NCBI GenBank assembly: GCA_024703915.1
Contig: CP087969.1
Location: forward strand, 3,658,001-3,722,000
Reading direction: 5' to 3'
Source of the DNA: Massilia sp. H-1
GTDB lineage: Bacteria > Pseudomonadota > Gammaproteobacteria > Burkholderiales > Burkholderiaceae_D
Length of the DNA stretch: 64,000 nucleotides
Part shown: positions 1 through 10,509 of the stretch, in pieces
How positions within the stretch are numbered: the first letter of the stretch is position 1
Layout: each line of letters starts with the position of its first letter
Program-made: the position numbers and the translations under genes
Notes under the pieces: model-generated
What the model was told of the DNA's origin: nothing
The model's database searches: none
Seen by the model: only the letters and a program-made list of their open reading frames with translations

Positions 1-1083
1 GACGTTTTCCAGCAGCGGCAGGCGCGATTCGAGCGACTTTTTCTTGTCCTGCTCGAAGAAGAACTTGGCGTCCGACAGGCGCGGACGCACCACGCGTTCA
101 TTGCCGCCGATGATGGCTGATGGGTCATCGGTGGCGATGTTCGAGACGATCAGGAAGCGCGAACGCAGCTTGCTTGGCGGCATCCGTCAGCGCGAAATAC
201 TTTTGATTGGTCTGCATGGTCAGGATCAGGCATTCCTGCGGCACGGCCAAGAATTCTTCTTCGAAGTGGCACTCGTAGACGACCGGCCATTCGACCAGCG
301 CGGTCACTTCGTCGAGCAGCGCTTCCGGCATCAGGACCTGGTCGGCACCGGCTTTTTCCAGCAGGGCGCTGCGGATTTTTTCCTTGCGCGCCTCGATGCT
401 GGCAATGACCTTGCCCTCGGTTTCCGAGCGTGGCTGCGTAATGTTCGGCGTGCGGCACGCCCAGCGCGCCACCCTTGGTCAGGAAGCGGTGGCCCAGCGT
501 CTTCTGTCCGGCCGTGAGGCCCAGCAGGGTCAAAGGAATGACTTGTTCGCCGTGCAGCGCGATCAGGCTGTGCGCAGGGCGCACGAACTGCACGGTTGTG
601 CCGTCCGGACGCTGATAGCTCATCAGCTTGGGGATCGGCAGCTTGGCGGCCGATTCTTCCAGCGCCAGTTGCAGGCCCGCTTGCAGGGTGCTGCTTACCA
701 CCACGTTACGGGTATAGAACAGGCTGTCGGCCTTGCCGTCGGCGGCGCGTTCCGAGCGCGGCGACGTCGATGTCGGCGATGCCCATGGCGGCCAACTTCT
801 TGGCCAGCGGCGCGGTGGCCTTGCCGTCGGCGTCCAGCGCGACGCTCACCGGCAGCACCTTTTCACGCACCGATTTATCGGGCGAGACCGCGCGGACGCG
901 GGTGATGGACACGGCCAGGCGGCGCGGCGTGGCGTAGGTGGTGGCGGCGCTGTCGGCGTCGAGCAGGTCGCGCGACTTGAGGCCATTGACGATGCTTAGG
1001 CTGCAGAAAGCGGCGCCCAGTTTGACCAGTGCCTTCGGCGGCAGTTCTTCGGTCAGCAATTCGACGAGTAGTGTGTGGTTCAT
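1..1083 (-). CDS. glyS: Glycine--tRNA ligase beta subunit, N-terminal part (runs off left edge)
   Basis: Beta subunit of the alpha2-beta2 glycyl-tRNA synthetase, which charges tRNA-Gly in the cytoplasm. The start ATG (1083-1081) opens with [19 protein letters not shown], the family's usual N-terminus; further on the conserved LVEWPVV, FLAVP and [16 protein letters not shown] segments are visible, the last reaching the window edge. About 360 of roughly 690-700 residues are present. The gene lies 16 bp downstream of glyQ, as is usual. The reading frame breaks near 740-750, around 470 and near 150, so it is not one open frame here. I read these as sequence errors because all three pieces continue the same protein. 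Confidence 0.93.
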
Positions 1084-1099
1084 GTTCTTATCTGTTCGG

Positions 1100-2031
1100 T
1101 CAGACGGACGCTTTAGGGGCCATCAGGGAAGCCCAGCTTTTCGCGCGAGTCGTAATAGGCTTGCGCGACCAGGCGCGACAAGGTGCGCACGCGGCCGATG
1201 TAGGCGGCGCGTTCAGGTCACGGAAATGGCGCCGCGCGCGTCGAGCATGTTGAAGCTGTGCGACGCCTTCATGATCTGTTCGTAGGCTAGAGCAGCGTGA
1301 GCTGCAGCTCGATCAGGCGCTTGGCTTCCGATTCGTGATTGGCAGAATTGCGCAAACAGCAGATCGGTGTTGGCGTGTTCGAAGTTGTAGGTCGATTGCT
1401 CGACTTCGTTCTGGTGATACACGTCGCCGTAAGAAAGACGCTTGGTGACCGGGACAGCTTACCGCGCCGTTCTCTTCCCACTCAGTCCACACCAGGTCGT
1501 ACACGTTCTCGACGCCCTGCAGGTACATGGCCAGGCGTTCGATGCCGTAAGTGATTTCGCCGAGCACCGGTTTGCAATCGAGACCGCCCACTTGCTGGAA
1601 GTAGGTGAATTGCGTCACTTCCATGCCGTTGAGCCAGACTTCCCAGCCCAGGCCCCAGGCGCCCAGGGTCGGGCTTTCCCAGTCGTCTTCGACGAAACGC
1701 ACGTCATTCTTTTGCAGGTCCAGGCCCAGCGCGGCCAGCGAGCCGAGGTAGAGGTCGAGGATGTTTTCCGGCGCTTAAGCTTGAGCACCACCTGGTACTG
1801 GTAGTAGTGCTGCAGGCGGTTCCGGGTTCTCGCCGTAGCGGCCATCCTTGGGACGGCGCGATGGCTGCACATAGGCCGCGCGCCAGGGTTCCGGGCCGAT
1901 TGCGCGCAGGAAGGTGCCGGTGTGGAAGGTGCTTAGGCGCCGACTTCCATGTCGTAGGGCTGGAGCAGGGCGCAACCCTGCTTGTCCCAGTAGGATTGCA
2001 AGGTCAGGATAATTTGTTGGAATGTGAGCAT
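1100..2031 (-). CDS. glyQ: Glycine--tRNA ligase alpha subunit (frameshifted in this sequence)
   Basis: Catalytic alpha subunit of bacterial glycyl-tRNA synthetase, partner of GlyS. I chose the ATG at 2031-2029 ([20 protein letters not shown]) because it aligns with the family start; longer upstream starts add non-homologous sequence. Hallmarks are [29 protein letters not shown], the segment [20 protein letters not shown] and [12 protein letters not shown]. About 310 residues, normal length. GCCGGC-type breaks occur near 1935 (after DMEVGA), 1777 and 1272, with further slips near 1460 and 1120. The stop is TGA at 1102-1100, where the expected tail FPMAPKASV is reached after correcting one slip. 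Confidence 0.93.
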
Positions 2032-2137
2032 CTTGGGTAGCTGCCGCATGGGCGCGGGACAAAGTGAGTTTGCTAAAACGACCAATTTTAGCGGGTTTTG
2101 CAGCCAGACTGGGCCTGGCCGTGACAACTAAGTCACT

Positions 2138-3697
2138 TTAGCTAACTTTTTTTGCGTATTTGCGGCCGGAAAACCAGGCCGCAGCCATCGCCAGCGCCGC
2201 CAGCAGCAACATGGTGTAGTTGCCGAAACGGATGAACGGGGTCATGCCCCCCCACCCCTGGACGGTGGCCGCCAGCGTGCCCTGGGTGTAGTTGGGCAGG
2301 GCGCTGGCAATCTTGCCCTGGCTGTCGATCACGACCGTGGCGCCGCTGTTGGTCGAGCGCAGCATCGGGCGCCCGGTCTCCATCGAGCGCATCTGCGACA
2401 TTTGCACATGCTGGGGAATGGCCACCGATTCGCCGAACCAGGCCAGGTTCGACACGTTGAGCAGCATCGTGGCCGGGCGCGGCATGCTGCGCAGCTGGAG
2501 CGCGATTTCCTCGCCGAACACGTCTTCATAGCAGACATTGGGCAGGACCAGCTGGTCCTTGACCGGGAACGGAGCTTGCACTTCGGCGCCGCGCGTCATG
2601 TCGCCCAGCGGAATGCGCATCATGTCGACGAACCAGCGGAAACCGTTGGGCACGAACTCGCCGAACGGCACCAGGTGTTGCTTGTCGAAGCGGTAGTGCT
2701 GGCTTAGGCGGGCGAGAAACCGACCACGCTGTTGGCGTACGTGCCCGGCCCGTCGGTCAGGGGGATGCCGAACAGCATGTGGCTGTTGCTGCCCTTGGCG
2801 TACAGCTGCAGCGATTCAAGATAGTCGGGCGGCAAGTTGTGCGGCACGCGGGGAATGGCGGTTTCCGGCAGCGCGATCAGGTCAGGCTTACTCCTCGGTC
2901 GCCATCTTGTGATACAGGTCCAGCGTGCGTGCAAAGTGTTCGGGGTCGAATTTTTCCTGCTGGGCGATATTGCCCTGCAGCAGGCGTACCGTGATCGGTT
3001 GGCCTTGCGGCGTGGTCCAGTGCACGAAGCTGAGGCCGAAGCCGAGCGCCAGCGTGGCCGCCAGCACGCCCGCACCCAGCTTGCGCTTGCGCTGGGTCAG
3101 CAGGGCAAGGCAGCTGCCGCACAGGGCCGCCAGTACGCCGATGCCGTAGGCGCCGATCAGCGGCGCGTAGCCGCCCAAGGGACTGTTGTTGTGCGCGTAG
3201 CCGGACGAGACCCATGGGAAACCGGTCAGTACCCAGCCGCGCATCCATTCCGACAAGCCCCAGGCAAACGGCAGCACCAGCAACAGGAAACTCGTGACCG
3301 GCAGCGTGAAGCGCTTGCGCAGCCAGGTGGCCACGCCGGTGGCCAGCGCCGCGAACAGGCCCATGTAGGCGCCCAGCAGGCACACGGCGGCGACCGCCAT
3401 CGGGCCGGGAATGTGGCCGAAGCGGTTCATCGTGATGTACAGCCAGTGCATGCTTAGGCCACCGACCAGCCGAAGCCGAAGGCCCAGCCGATCAGGGTGC
3501 TGCGCCGGGTGCTGGTATCCATGCCGACCTGGTAGAACAGGAAGGCGAGGGACAGGATCTGGAGCGGCCACCAGCCGAACGGGGCGAACGAGAACACGCT
3601 GGCCGCGCTTGCAAGGGGGGCGGCGCACAGCATGGGCAGGGCAGTGGTACGCGGCGCGCGGCGCGCTCGCGTCAGGGGCAGGACGGCGACGCAGCAT
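2138..3697 (-). CDS. lnt: Apolipoprotein N-acyltransferase (frameshifted)
   Basis: Inner-membrane enzyme that transfers the third acyl chain to the N-terminal cysteine of lipoproteins. The N-terminal half is a set of hydrophobic helices (for example FSFAPFGWWPLQILSLAFLF, then MAVAAVCLLGAYMGLFAAL). The C-terminal half is a nitrilase-like domain with the glutamate in ALPETAIPR, the FDKQHLVPFGEFVP segment (catalytic Lys region) and the cysteine in LPNVCYEDVFGEE. About 519 residues, normal for the family. Frames break near 3660, 3455 (GCCGGC type), 2889 and 2704 (GCCGGC type). The start overlaps the corC stop as TGATG, so the two are translationally coupled. Confidence 0.92.
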
Positions 3698-4575
3698 CAG
3701 TCGCGTTCGTCTTCGGCCAGGGGCAGTTTTTCAACCAGCAGCACGTGGACCTGACGCGCTCGGCGCGCAGCACCTCAGAAGCGCAGGTTGCCCAGGTCGA
3801 ACAGGTCGCCCTTGTGCGGCATGCGGCCCAGGTGGTTGGCGACCAGGCCGCCGATGGTGTCGACGTCGTCTTCCGGCAGGTCGGTGCCGAGTTCCTCGTT
3901 GAACTGGGCGATCTCGGTCAGGGCCTTGATGCGCCAGCGCGGGCCGAGCTGGCCTTCCTTGATCGACAGGATGTTGTCTTCTTCCTCGTCGAAATCGTAT
4001 TCGTCTTCGATGTCGCCGACGATTTGCTCGAGCACGTCTTCGATGGTGATCAGGCTAAGCCACGCCGCTGTATTCGTCGACCACGATCGCCATGTGATTA
4101 TGGTTGGCGCGGAAGTCGCGCAGCAGCACGTTCAGGCGTTTCGATTCGGGGATGAAGATCGCCGGGCGCAGCATGTCGCGCACGTCGAACGATTCTTCGG
4201 CGTAGTAGCGCAGCAAGTCCTTGGCCAGCAGGATGCCGACCACCTTGTCGCGTTCGCCCTCGACGGCAGGGAAGCGCAGTGGGCCGTTTCCAGCACCTGG
4301 GGCATCCAGTCTTCGATGGGTTTGGAAATGTCGATCACGTCCATCTGCAGAGCGCGGCACCATGATGTCGCGGGCAGACAGATCCGACACCTGGAACACG
4401 CCTTCGATCATGGACAGCGCATCGGCGTCGATCAGGTTGCGTTCGTGGGCGTCGTGCAGAACTTCGAGCAGCTCGGCGCGGTTTTCGGGCTCGGGGAGAT
4501 CAGTGCGGTCAGGCGTTCAAACAGCGACCGGTGGGTTTTGGCGTCCGTGCGGACGTCATAAGAGTGCTCTGGCAT
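3697..4575 (-). CDS. corC: HlyC/CorC family CBS-domain transporter-associated protein (frameshifted)
   Basis: Cytoplasmic protein with tandem CBS domains (about residues 60-190, DIMVPRSQMDVIDISKPIE onward) followed by a CorC_HlyC domain ending in LVEKLPLAEDERD. This family is implicated in Mg/Co ion homeostasis, and the gene usually sits directly before lnt, as here. The ATG at 4575-4573 gives MPEHSYDVRTDAKTHRS. A GCCGGC-type break sits at 4054 (SGVAGLITIEDVLEQIVGDI is split), with slips near 4270, 4350 and 3775. About 292 residues. Because no membrane domain is present, this is the soluble CorC type rather than a full transporter. Confidence 0.9.
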
Positions 4576-4680
4576 AGTTGGCGTGAGCCGTTGTTGCGAT
4601 AGGCATAGAATACACTAAAAGCGGAATTGCCCGTTTTTTAAGCGGATTTGACAATACTTTCGGACGGGAAGCGTGCACGT

Positions 4681-4769
4681 CGCCCTCGCGCAGGCGGGGG
4701 CTATAGCACGTCTCCGAATTCGGTCACGTGCTATGGGGGCTCGCAAGCGAGCCCGCCTCCGCGAGGGCG
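4681..4769. repeat. Long imperfect inverted repeat with inner hairpin
   Basis: The outer arms CGCCCTCGCG (4681-4690) and CGCGAGGGCG (4760-4769) are exactly complementary. Inside lies a second perfect hairpin, GGGCTCGC-AA-GCGAGCCC, at 4737-4754, and a shorter ACGTGCTAT/ATAGCACGT pairing between about 4702 and 4734. There is no T-run, so a Rho-independent terminator is not the obvious reading. It sits between the corC start and the end of the FAD/Rieske gene and may be a REP-type repeat or a processing/insulating structure. Confidence 0.6.
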
Positions 4770-4782
4770 ATGTGGTGGTGTG

Positions 4783-6365
4783 CTAGGGGTGCACTTCATC
4801 CTGCAGCCCCGCCGCTGGCGGACCCGCCATCGGCGTGCTCAGCGTGGCGGCCGATAGCGGCCGGCGTGCCGGTCCGTGCAGCACCGCGCCGTCGGCGGCA
4901 AAGCGCGAGCCGTGGCACGGACAATCCCAGGATTTTTCGCCCGAATTCCAGTGCACGGCGCAGCCCAGGTGGGTGCAGGCCGCCGACACTGCCTGCAAGC
5001 CGCCGTCGTCGCTGCGGTAGACCGCCAGCAGCTTGCCGCCATCGCGCACCACCGCGCCTTCATGCTTAGCCACGATCTCGTCCACCGACTCCACATCGCC
5101 GCCCCGCAGCCAGTCGGTGTACTGGGCCAGGGTGTTGGCCTGCTCGGTGATGAAGTCGCCAATGCCGTGGAAAGCCTTGCGGGCCTGGCTGAATACAGCT
5201 CGGTCCAGTCGTTCGCGCGCCCCAAAATCAGGTCGCTGATCAGGATGGCGCCAACGTGCAGTGGGTCATGCCGTTGCCCGAGTCGCCAGTGATGATGTAG
5301 ACGTTGTCATGGTCGAGCGGATTGCGGCCCAGGAAGGCGACGCCGTCGGACGGCTCCATGACTTCGCCCGACCAGCGGTACTCGACCTCATCGGCCAGCG
5401 GGAAGCGCTGGCGCACCCAGGCTTCGATCTTGTCGTAGCGGTGCTGCGGATGGTCGTCCTGGCCAGTCTTGTGGTCCTGCCCGCCGACGATCAATAGTTC
5501 GTGGCTGACCCCGGGCAGGGCCGCGGCCAGCCGGATGTAGTAGTAGGGATCGCCCGTGTCCCACAGCAGCAGGCGCGGCAGCGCGTCTTTCGGCACGCGT
5601 GGCGACCACATAGGTGCGGTAGCCGGACTGCTTGGTGTGCATCACCACCCGGTCGTTGAACGGCGTGTTGGTGGCGACCACGACCGCGCCCGCGTGCACA
5701 TTGCCCGTTTCCGGTGCGCACGTGCGCGGTCTTGCTGTCGCCATGGATGTCGAGCCCGCGGGTCTGGCCGTAGATCCGCCCGCCCATGCGGGTGATGGCC
5801 GCCGCCAGGCCCGCCAGGTACTTGAGCGGATGGAACTGGGCCTGGTTGGCGAAGCGCAGGCAGGGGCCGGTGTCGAAGGACAGGCCGGGCACCCGTTCCA
5901 GACGGCGCACGTTCAGGCCCAGGCGGGTGGTGACGGCGTACTCGTGTTCGAGCGTGTCGTCCCAGCGGTGCTCCGGGCTGAACAGGTAGCCGTCCAGGCG
6001 CTCGAATTCGCACTCGATGCGTTCGCTGCGAATGATTGCTTCGACGCAGTCGGTGGCCTGGCGGTAGCTGTCGGCCACGAGGCCTTTGTCGGTGCCGAAG
6101 CCGCGCTCGATTTCGAAGAAGCGTTCGTCGGGCGGGAAGAAGTGGGCCGTGGTGCGCCCGGTCTCATGCGCGCCGACGCCAACGCGTCGATCACGACCAC
6201 GGATTTGCTTAGAGCGCAGCAGCATGTAGGCGGTGGTCAGGCCCGCGATGCTTAGGCGCCGATCACGCACACATCGGCGCGCTCGTCGCCTTTGAGGGGC
6301 GGGTAGTCGGGTACGGTGGCGGTGGCAAGCCACACGGATGTGGTGCCGGTCATTGCTGTTTTCAT
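4783..6365 (-). CDS. FAD-dependent oxidoreductase with C-terminal Rieske 2Fe-2S domain (frameshifted)
   Basis: Fusion of an amino-acid-oxidase-like (DAO) FAD domain and a Rieske domain. The N-terminus holds the dinucleotide-binding fold VCVIGAGIAGLTTAYMLL (about residues 30-47) and HETGRTTAHFF. The C-terminal 100 residues hold both Rieske boxes, CTHLGC and CPCHGS, which bind the 2Fe-2S cluster. The substrate is unknown; family members are annotated as glycine/D-amino-acid-oxidase-like. The start at 6365 is supported by the strong ribosome site AGGAGG just upstream. About 527 residues. GCCGGC-type breaks at 6251, 6206 and probably 5070, plus slips near 5720, 5600 and 5200, split it into several frames. 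It is transcribed alone. Confidence 0.85.
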
Positions 6366-6469
6366 GGCAGGTTCCTCCTGTCTTGTTTTCCTTTTTGAGT
6401 GAAGTTATCAGTAGAACGGAAGCGGCCTGCCGCTACTGTGCGCGGGCGCACAAATCGTGCCGGAACCAA

Positions 6470-7368
6470 TTACCCCGTGATGTAGGACGCGAGGCCGTCC
6501 GCAAGTGCGGCAAATACTACTGCGCATCGTTTGCTGTCGCGCAGATCTTCGTGCATGGCCAGCCAGGTATCGAGCTCGATCGAGAACAGGGCGGGCAGCA
6601 CGCGCACCAGCTGCGGATCGCGGCGCGCGATGCCTAAGCCTGGCACATGCCGATCCCGAAGCGACAGCGCGGATCGCGGCCAGCTGGGCCAGGTCGCTGT
6701 CCGAGCGCAGTGCGAACTCGGAGCGGGTCAGGTCACCCAGGTGATGCTTGAGACGGCGGATGAAGGCGCTCTCGTGATCGAAGCCGATCAGGGCGTGGTT
6801 GTGCAGCTCGGCCAGTGTGGTGGGCGTGCCGCGCCGCGCCAGATAGCTGCGGTGGGCGAACATGCCCACTTCGATGGCGCCGATGCGGCGCGCGACCAGC
6901 GCTTCCTGGGCCGGACGCAGCATGCGCACGGCAATGTCGGCTTCGCGCCGCAGCAAGTCTTGCGGGCGGTTGCTGACCGCCAGCTCGATTTGCAGCTGCG
7001 GATACTGTTCATGCAAGCGCGCCAGGATGGGCGGCAGCACTTCGCAGCCGACCGCCTCGCTGGCGGTAATGCGCACCGTGCCGCGCGCTTCGTCGCCGTG
7101 GCTGGATGCGGCGCGCAGCAGGGCGGCGGCGGTCGCGGCCAGGGCCTGGGCATAGGGCTTGAGCTGCAGGGCTTGCTCGGTGGGCAGGTAGCCGAGCTGG
7201 GAGCGCACGAACAGGGCGTAGCCGAGCTTGGATTCGAGCGCGTCGATATGGCGGCCCAGGGTTGGCTGGGCCAGGCCGAGCTCGCGCGCGGGCGGCCGAC
7301 AGCGAGCCGGCTTCCAGCACGGCCAGGAAGGAGCGGTACAGGTCCCAGCCGGGTTCGGCGCTGTCCAT
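6470..7368 (-). CDS. LysR-family transcriptional regulator (frameshifted)
   Basis: N-terminal winged helix-turn-helix (SLSAAARELGLAQPTLGRHI region, broken by a slip near 7295) followed by a LysR substrate-binding domain (VRITASEAVGCEVLPPILA onward). About 299 residues. I chose the ATG at 7368 (MDSAEPGWDLYRSFLAVLE), which gives the usual 15-20 residues ahead of the HTH. A GCCGGC-type break at 6636 precedes the tail, which ends at TAA 6472-6470. It is divergent from the NmrA-like gene 104 bp away, the common LysR arrangement, so that gene is its likely target. The inducer cannot be told from sequence. Confidence 0.87.
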
Positions 7369-7378
7369 GGCGTTCTCA

Positions 7379-7430
7379 CGGTATACAAAAATGCATGGTA
7401 TCACGCACAGTTCAACACTTCCGTATACCG
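7379..7430. promoter_or_regulatory. Candidate operator in the LysR / NmrA-like divergent promoter
   Basis: CGGTATAC at 7379-7386 and GTATACCG at 7423-7430 form an exact inverted repeat separated by 36 bp within the 104-bp gap between divergent starts. A partial copy (GGTATCAC) lies between. Spaced dyads are typical of LysR sites. The functional role is inferred. Confidence 0.5.
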
Positions 7431-7472
7431 CTGCGAAAGCGGAAACTGGCCTCACACAAACAAGGAGGTCAC

Positions 7473-8411
7473 ATGAAAACAGCACTGGTACTGGGCGCGA
7501 CGGGCGGCGTGGGCGGCGAAGTGGCGCGCGCCCTGGTGGCGGCAGGATGGCGGGTGCGGGCGCTGGTGCGCGATCCGGTCCGGGCGCCCGCCATCGACGG
7601 GGTGGAATGGATCGTCGATGACGCGATGGAGCGGGCTTGACGTTGTCGATGCCGCCCGCGGCGCGGCGCTGATCGTGCACGCGGTCAATCCGCCCGGCTA
7701 CCGCAACTGGGGCACGCTGGTGCTGCCGATGATCGACAACACGATCGCCGCCGCGCAGGCCAGCGGCGCGCGGGTGCTGCTGCCGGGCACTATCTACAAC
7801 TACGGTGCTTAAGCACCGGACCGGTGCTGAGCGAAACGACGGCACAGCAGCCCTCGTCGCGCAAGGGAGCGATCCGGGTCGAGATGGAACGCCGCCTGCG
7901 GGCTTCCGGCGTGCGCGCCTGGTGGTGCGGGCTAGGCGACTTTTTCGGACCGCGGCCCGGCAACAACTGGTTCTCGCAAGGGCTGGTCAAGCCGGGGCGG
8001 GCGGTGGTGACGACGCCGGGCGATACCGGCGTCGGCCACGCCTGGGCTTATCTGCCCGATCTGGCCGACACGATGGTGCGGCTGGTGGAGCGCGAAGCGA
8101 GTCTGGCGGCCTTCGAGACCTTCCATTTCCGGGGACACTGGGATAGCGACGGCAGCGGCATGGCCGAGGCCATCGTCCGCGCCTCGGGCAACCCCGCGAT
8201 GAAGGTCAAGAAGCTGCCGTGGGCGCTGTTATGGCTGGCCGCGCCGTTCGTGACGATGCTGCGCGAGATGCAGGAAATGCGCTATCTGTGGCGCGAACCG
8301 TTCGCGCTCGACAACGCCAAGCTGGTGCGCCTGCTGGGTCATGAGACCCACACCCCGCTCGACCAGGCGGTGCGGGCGGCGCTGGCGGGCATGGGCATGG
8401 CCGCCGCGTGA
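7473..8411 (+). CDS. NmrA-like / atypical SDR NAD(P)-binding protein (frameshifted)
   Basis: Rossmann-fold protein with the nucleotide-binding motif GATGGVGGEVARAL at residues 8-21 and an N-terminus MKTALVLGATGG typical of atypical short-chain dehydrogenases. Later features are LLPGTIYNYG and AGDFFGPRPGNNWFSQ, common in NAD-dependent epimerase/reductase relatives. About 312 residues. A ribosome site AAGGAGG at 7462-7468 supports the start. GCCGGC-type breaks occur at 7807 and 7930, with slips near 7636 and 7920. Substrate unknown; probably controlled by the divergent LysR protein. Confidence 0.83.
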
Positions 8412-8416
8412 GGCAT

Positions 8417-8878
8417 TTATGCGTACGGGTCGGCGTAGTCGAGCGCGGCCAGAATCTCGCGCTCGAGCTGTTCCATTTCGGCCGCTTCCTCGTCGTCTTC
8501 GTGATCGTAGCCCTGGGCGTGCAGCACGCCGTGAACGATCAGGTGCGCGGTGTGCTCTTCCACCGTTTTCTTTTGCTCCGCCGCTTCCTTCTCGAGCACG
8601 TCGGTGCACAGGATGATGTCGGCGCGGGTCGGCTCGTCATCCGCGATCTCTTCGCCGTCGTTGTAGGCAAAGGTCAGCACATTGGTGGCGTAATCCTTGG
8701 CGCGGTAATCGCGGTTCAGGGTGCGGCCCTCTTCGGCGCCGACAAAGCGGATCGTCAGCTCGGCCGGGCCCAGCAGGGCGGCCTGCACCCAGCGCCGCAC
8801 TTTCGGGCGGGTGATCGATGCCTGCAGGCGGGTGTCCGGATACTGGACTGACAGCGAGAGTTTATTTTTTGCGGACAT
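8417..8878 (-). CDS. ybeY: Endoribonuclease YbeY (rRNA maturation factor)
   Basis: Zinc-dependent endoribonuclease involved in 16S rRNA 3' processing and 70S quality control. The intact 153-residue frame carries the metal motif [15 protein letters not shown] (H-x3-H-x5-H) near residue 117, which defines the family. The start ATG (8878-8876) lies inside the end of phoH, a 17-bp overlap indicating co-translation. phoH-ybeY adjacency is nearly universal in proteobacteria. One of the few unbroken genes in this part of the window. Confidence 0.95.
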   Translation of the reverse strand: MSAKNKLSLSVQYPDTRLQASITRPKVRRWVQAALLGPAELTIRFVGAEEGRTLNRDYRAKDYATNVLTFAYNDGEEIADDEPTRADIILCTDVLEKEAAEQKKTVEEHTAHLIVHGVLHAQGYDHEDDEEAAEMEQLEREILAALDYADPYA

Positions 8879-9908
8879 GTTTGACGGCAGGTTTGGGCAG
8901 CAGGGCGAGATCCTCGACCGAGGCTGCGGTTTCATAGGCATCGACGATGCGCGCGACCAGCGGGTGACGCACCACGTCCACGCTGGAGAACTGGGTGAAG
9001 GCGATCCCGCGCACATCCCTGAGCACGTGGATGGCGTCGATCAGGCCGCTTTTCTGGGTCTTGTGCAGGTCGACCTGGGTGACGTCGCCGGTGACCACGG
9101 CCTTGCTGCCGAAGCCGATCCGGGTCAGGAACATCTTCATTTGCTCGACCGTCGTGTTCTGGGCTTCGTCCAGGATCACGAAGGCGTGATTGAGCGTGCG
9201 CCCGCGCATGTAGGCCAGCGGCGCGATCTCGATCACTTGTTTCTCGAACATTTTCTGGGTGCGGTCGAAACCGAGCAGGTCGTACAGGGCGTCGTACAGC
9301 GGGCGCAGGTAGGGGTCGACCTTTTGCGCCAGGTCGCCCGGCAGGAAGCCCAGGCGTTCGCCTGCTTCCACCACTAGCCGGGTCAGGATGATGCGCTTGA
9401 CGGCGTCGCGTTCCGAGCGCGTCCACCGCGCAGGCGACCGCCAGGTAAGTCTTGCCGGTGTAGGCCGGGCCGACCCCGAAAGGCGATGTCGTGTTCGAGG
9501 ATCGCGCGCAGATAGGCGATCTGGTGCGGGGTGCGTCCGCGCAGGTCGCTGCGGCGCGTCTTGAGCACGGGGCTGTTGATCTCGATGTCGGGCAGGGCCT
9601 CGACCGGGGTGTGGTCGCCATGGGCATGCGTGTGCAGGCCGGTGCGCTGCTCGACCAGCGCGAGCTGCACTTCCTCGATCGGCACGATCTTGTTGGCGAC
9701 GGCGTAAAAGCGTTCCAGGATCTCGACCGCGCGGGGCATTGCTGCCGCTGACGATGAATTTTTCGCCGCGCCGGAAGATGGTGACGTCGAGCGCAGCGGA
9801 AATCTGGCGCAGGTTTTCGTCGAGCGGGCCGCACAAATGCGCCAGGCGCGTGTTATCGAGCGGTTCGGGAACGAAATATTCGGGCTGGATGGGTGTTTTA
9901 GTTTTCAA
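8862..9908 (-). CDS. phoH: PhoH-like ATPase (YbeZ type, frameshifted)
   Basis: P-loop NTPase of the PhoH/YbeZ family that works with YbeY in RNA metabolism. The C-terminal half is clear: [34 protein letters not shown], the Walker B segment [11 protein letters not shown], and [11 protein letters not shown]. Walker A reads GPAYTGKT; the family has GPAGTGKT, so the tyrosine is probably a GCCGGC-type miscall (about 9455-9465). About 348 residues. The first in-frame start is a TTG at 9908-9906, and no ATG precedes it. Frames break near 9740, 9480 and 9420. The usual upstream partner miaB is not present. Confidence 0.9.
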   Translation of the reverse strand: MKTKTPIQPEYFVPEPLDNTRLAHLCGPLDENLRQISAALDVTIFRRGEKFIVSGSNAPRGRDPGTLLRRRQQDRADRGSAARAGRAAHRPAHACPWRPHPGRGPARHRDQQPRAQDAPQRPARTHPAPDRLSARDPRTRHRLSGSARPTPARLTWRSPARWTRSERDAVKRIILTRLVVEAGERLGFLPGDLAQKVDPYLRPLYDALYDLLGFDRTQKMFEKQVIEIAPLAYMRGRTLNHAFVILDEAQNTTVEQMKMFLTRIGFGSKAVVTGDVTQVDLHKTQKSGLIDAIHVLRDVRGIAFTQFSSVDVVRHPLVARIVDAYETAASVEDLALLPKPAVKHVRKK

Positions 9909-9959
9909 AACGTATATGCGATCGGTTCAAGGCGCCAGGACAGGGTCGTCAGTTTAGCG

Positions 9960-10509
9960 TAAATCAGGGGTGGGGTCGAAAAGCGCCGCCCCGGTTTCCC
10001 TATTCATGCCGAGGAATGCTATCTCGCTATGGAAATGGGATTTTTAATTGTGCAATTATTGCATCGCTTTCCAATCGGAATCATTAACAATGTTTTAATT
10101 ATGCATTTTCCATTTCCTCTTGTAATTTACTGTGGGTTTCAGAGTATCAAGTGCACAAAATTAAACAAAAAAAACTCTTGCGTGCGCCACAAATCAGCAC
10201 CATGTGTTGAAATGACTATGTGACAAGCTTTCCGGCAGTTAGCTTGATTTCAAACAATGACGTATATGTGCGAGTAAGTTGTACTTAAGGCATATGAGTC
10301 TGATCATTGATTTGGACGGGCGTGCGTTGGAGGCGAGTGGCGCAAAGCGCATACGAGCCGCACACGCACCATCAGCAGGCTTTCAGATTCATTCTGTTAA
10401 ATCTTGCCGATAAGGGGCGATGTTGCGGGAACTTCTTTAGACGAAACATGGTCTTTAACAAAGTTCGTAAACGGCACTATTTCAACCAACACCTCACGAG
10501 GAATTCATC
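9960..10509. other. AT-rich intergenic region upstream of the small HTH gene
   Basis: About 550 bp without a convincing gene. The part from about 10030 to 10180 is strikingly AT-rich against this GC-rich background, with runs such as ATTTTTAATTG and AAATTAAACAAAAAAAAC. Short open frames here have no homology I recognise and no ribosome site. The last 60 bp, ending in ACGAGGAATTC, supply the leader of the HTH gene. Candidate regulatory region or transferred patch. Confidence 0.5.

Noticed and set aside
1935-1942. GCTTAAGC/GCCTAAGC octamers as short insertion-element footprints or a new repeat family
   Set aside because: They replace, rather than add to, a conserved GCCGGC, vary in form, and have no target duplications.
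10029-10223. Small hydrophobic open frame in the AT-rich gap
   Set aside because: No ribosome site, no homology that I recognise, and AT-rich DNA gives such frames by chance.
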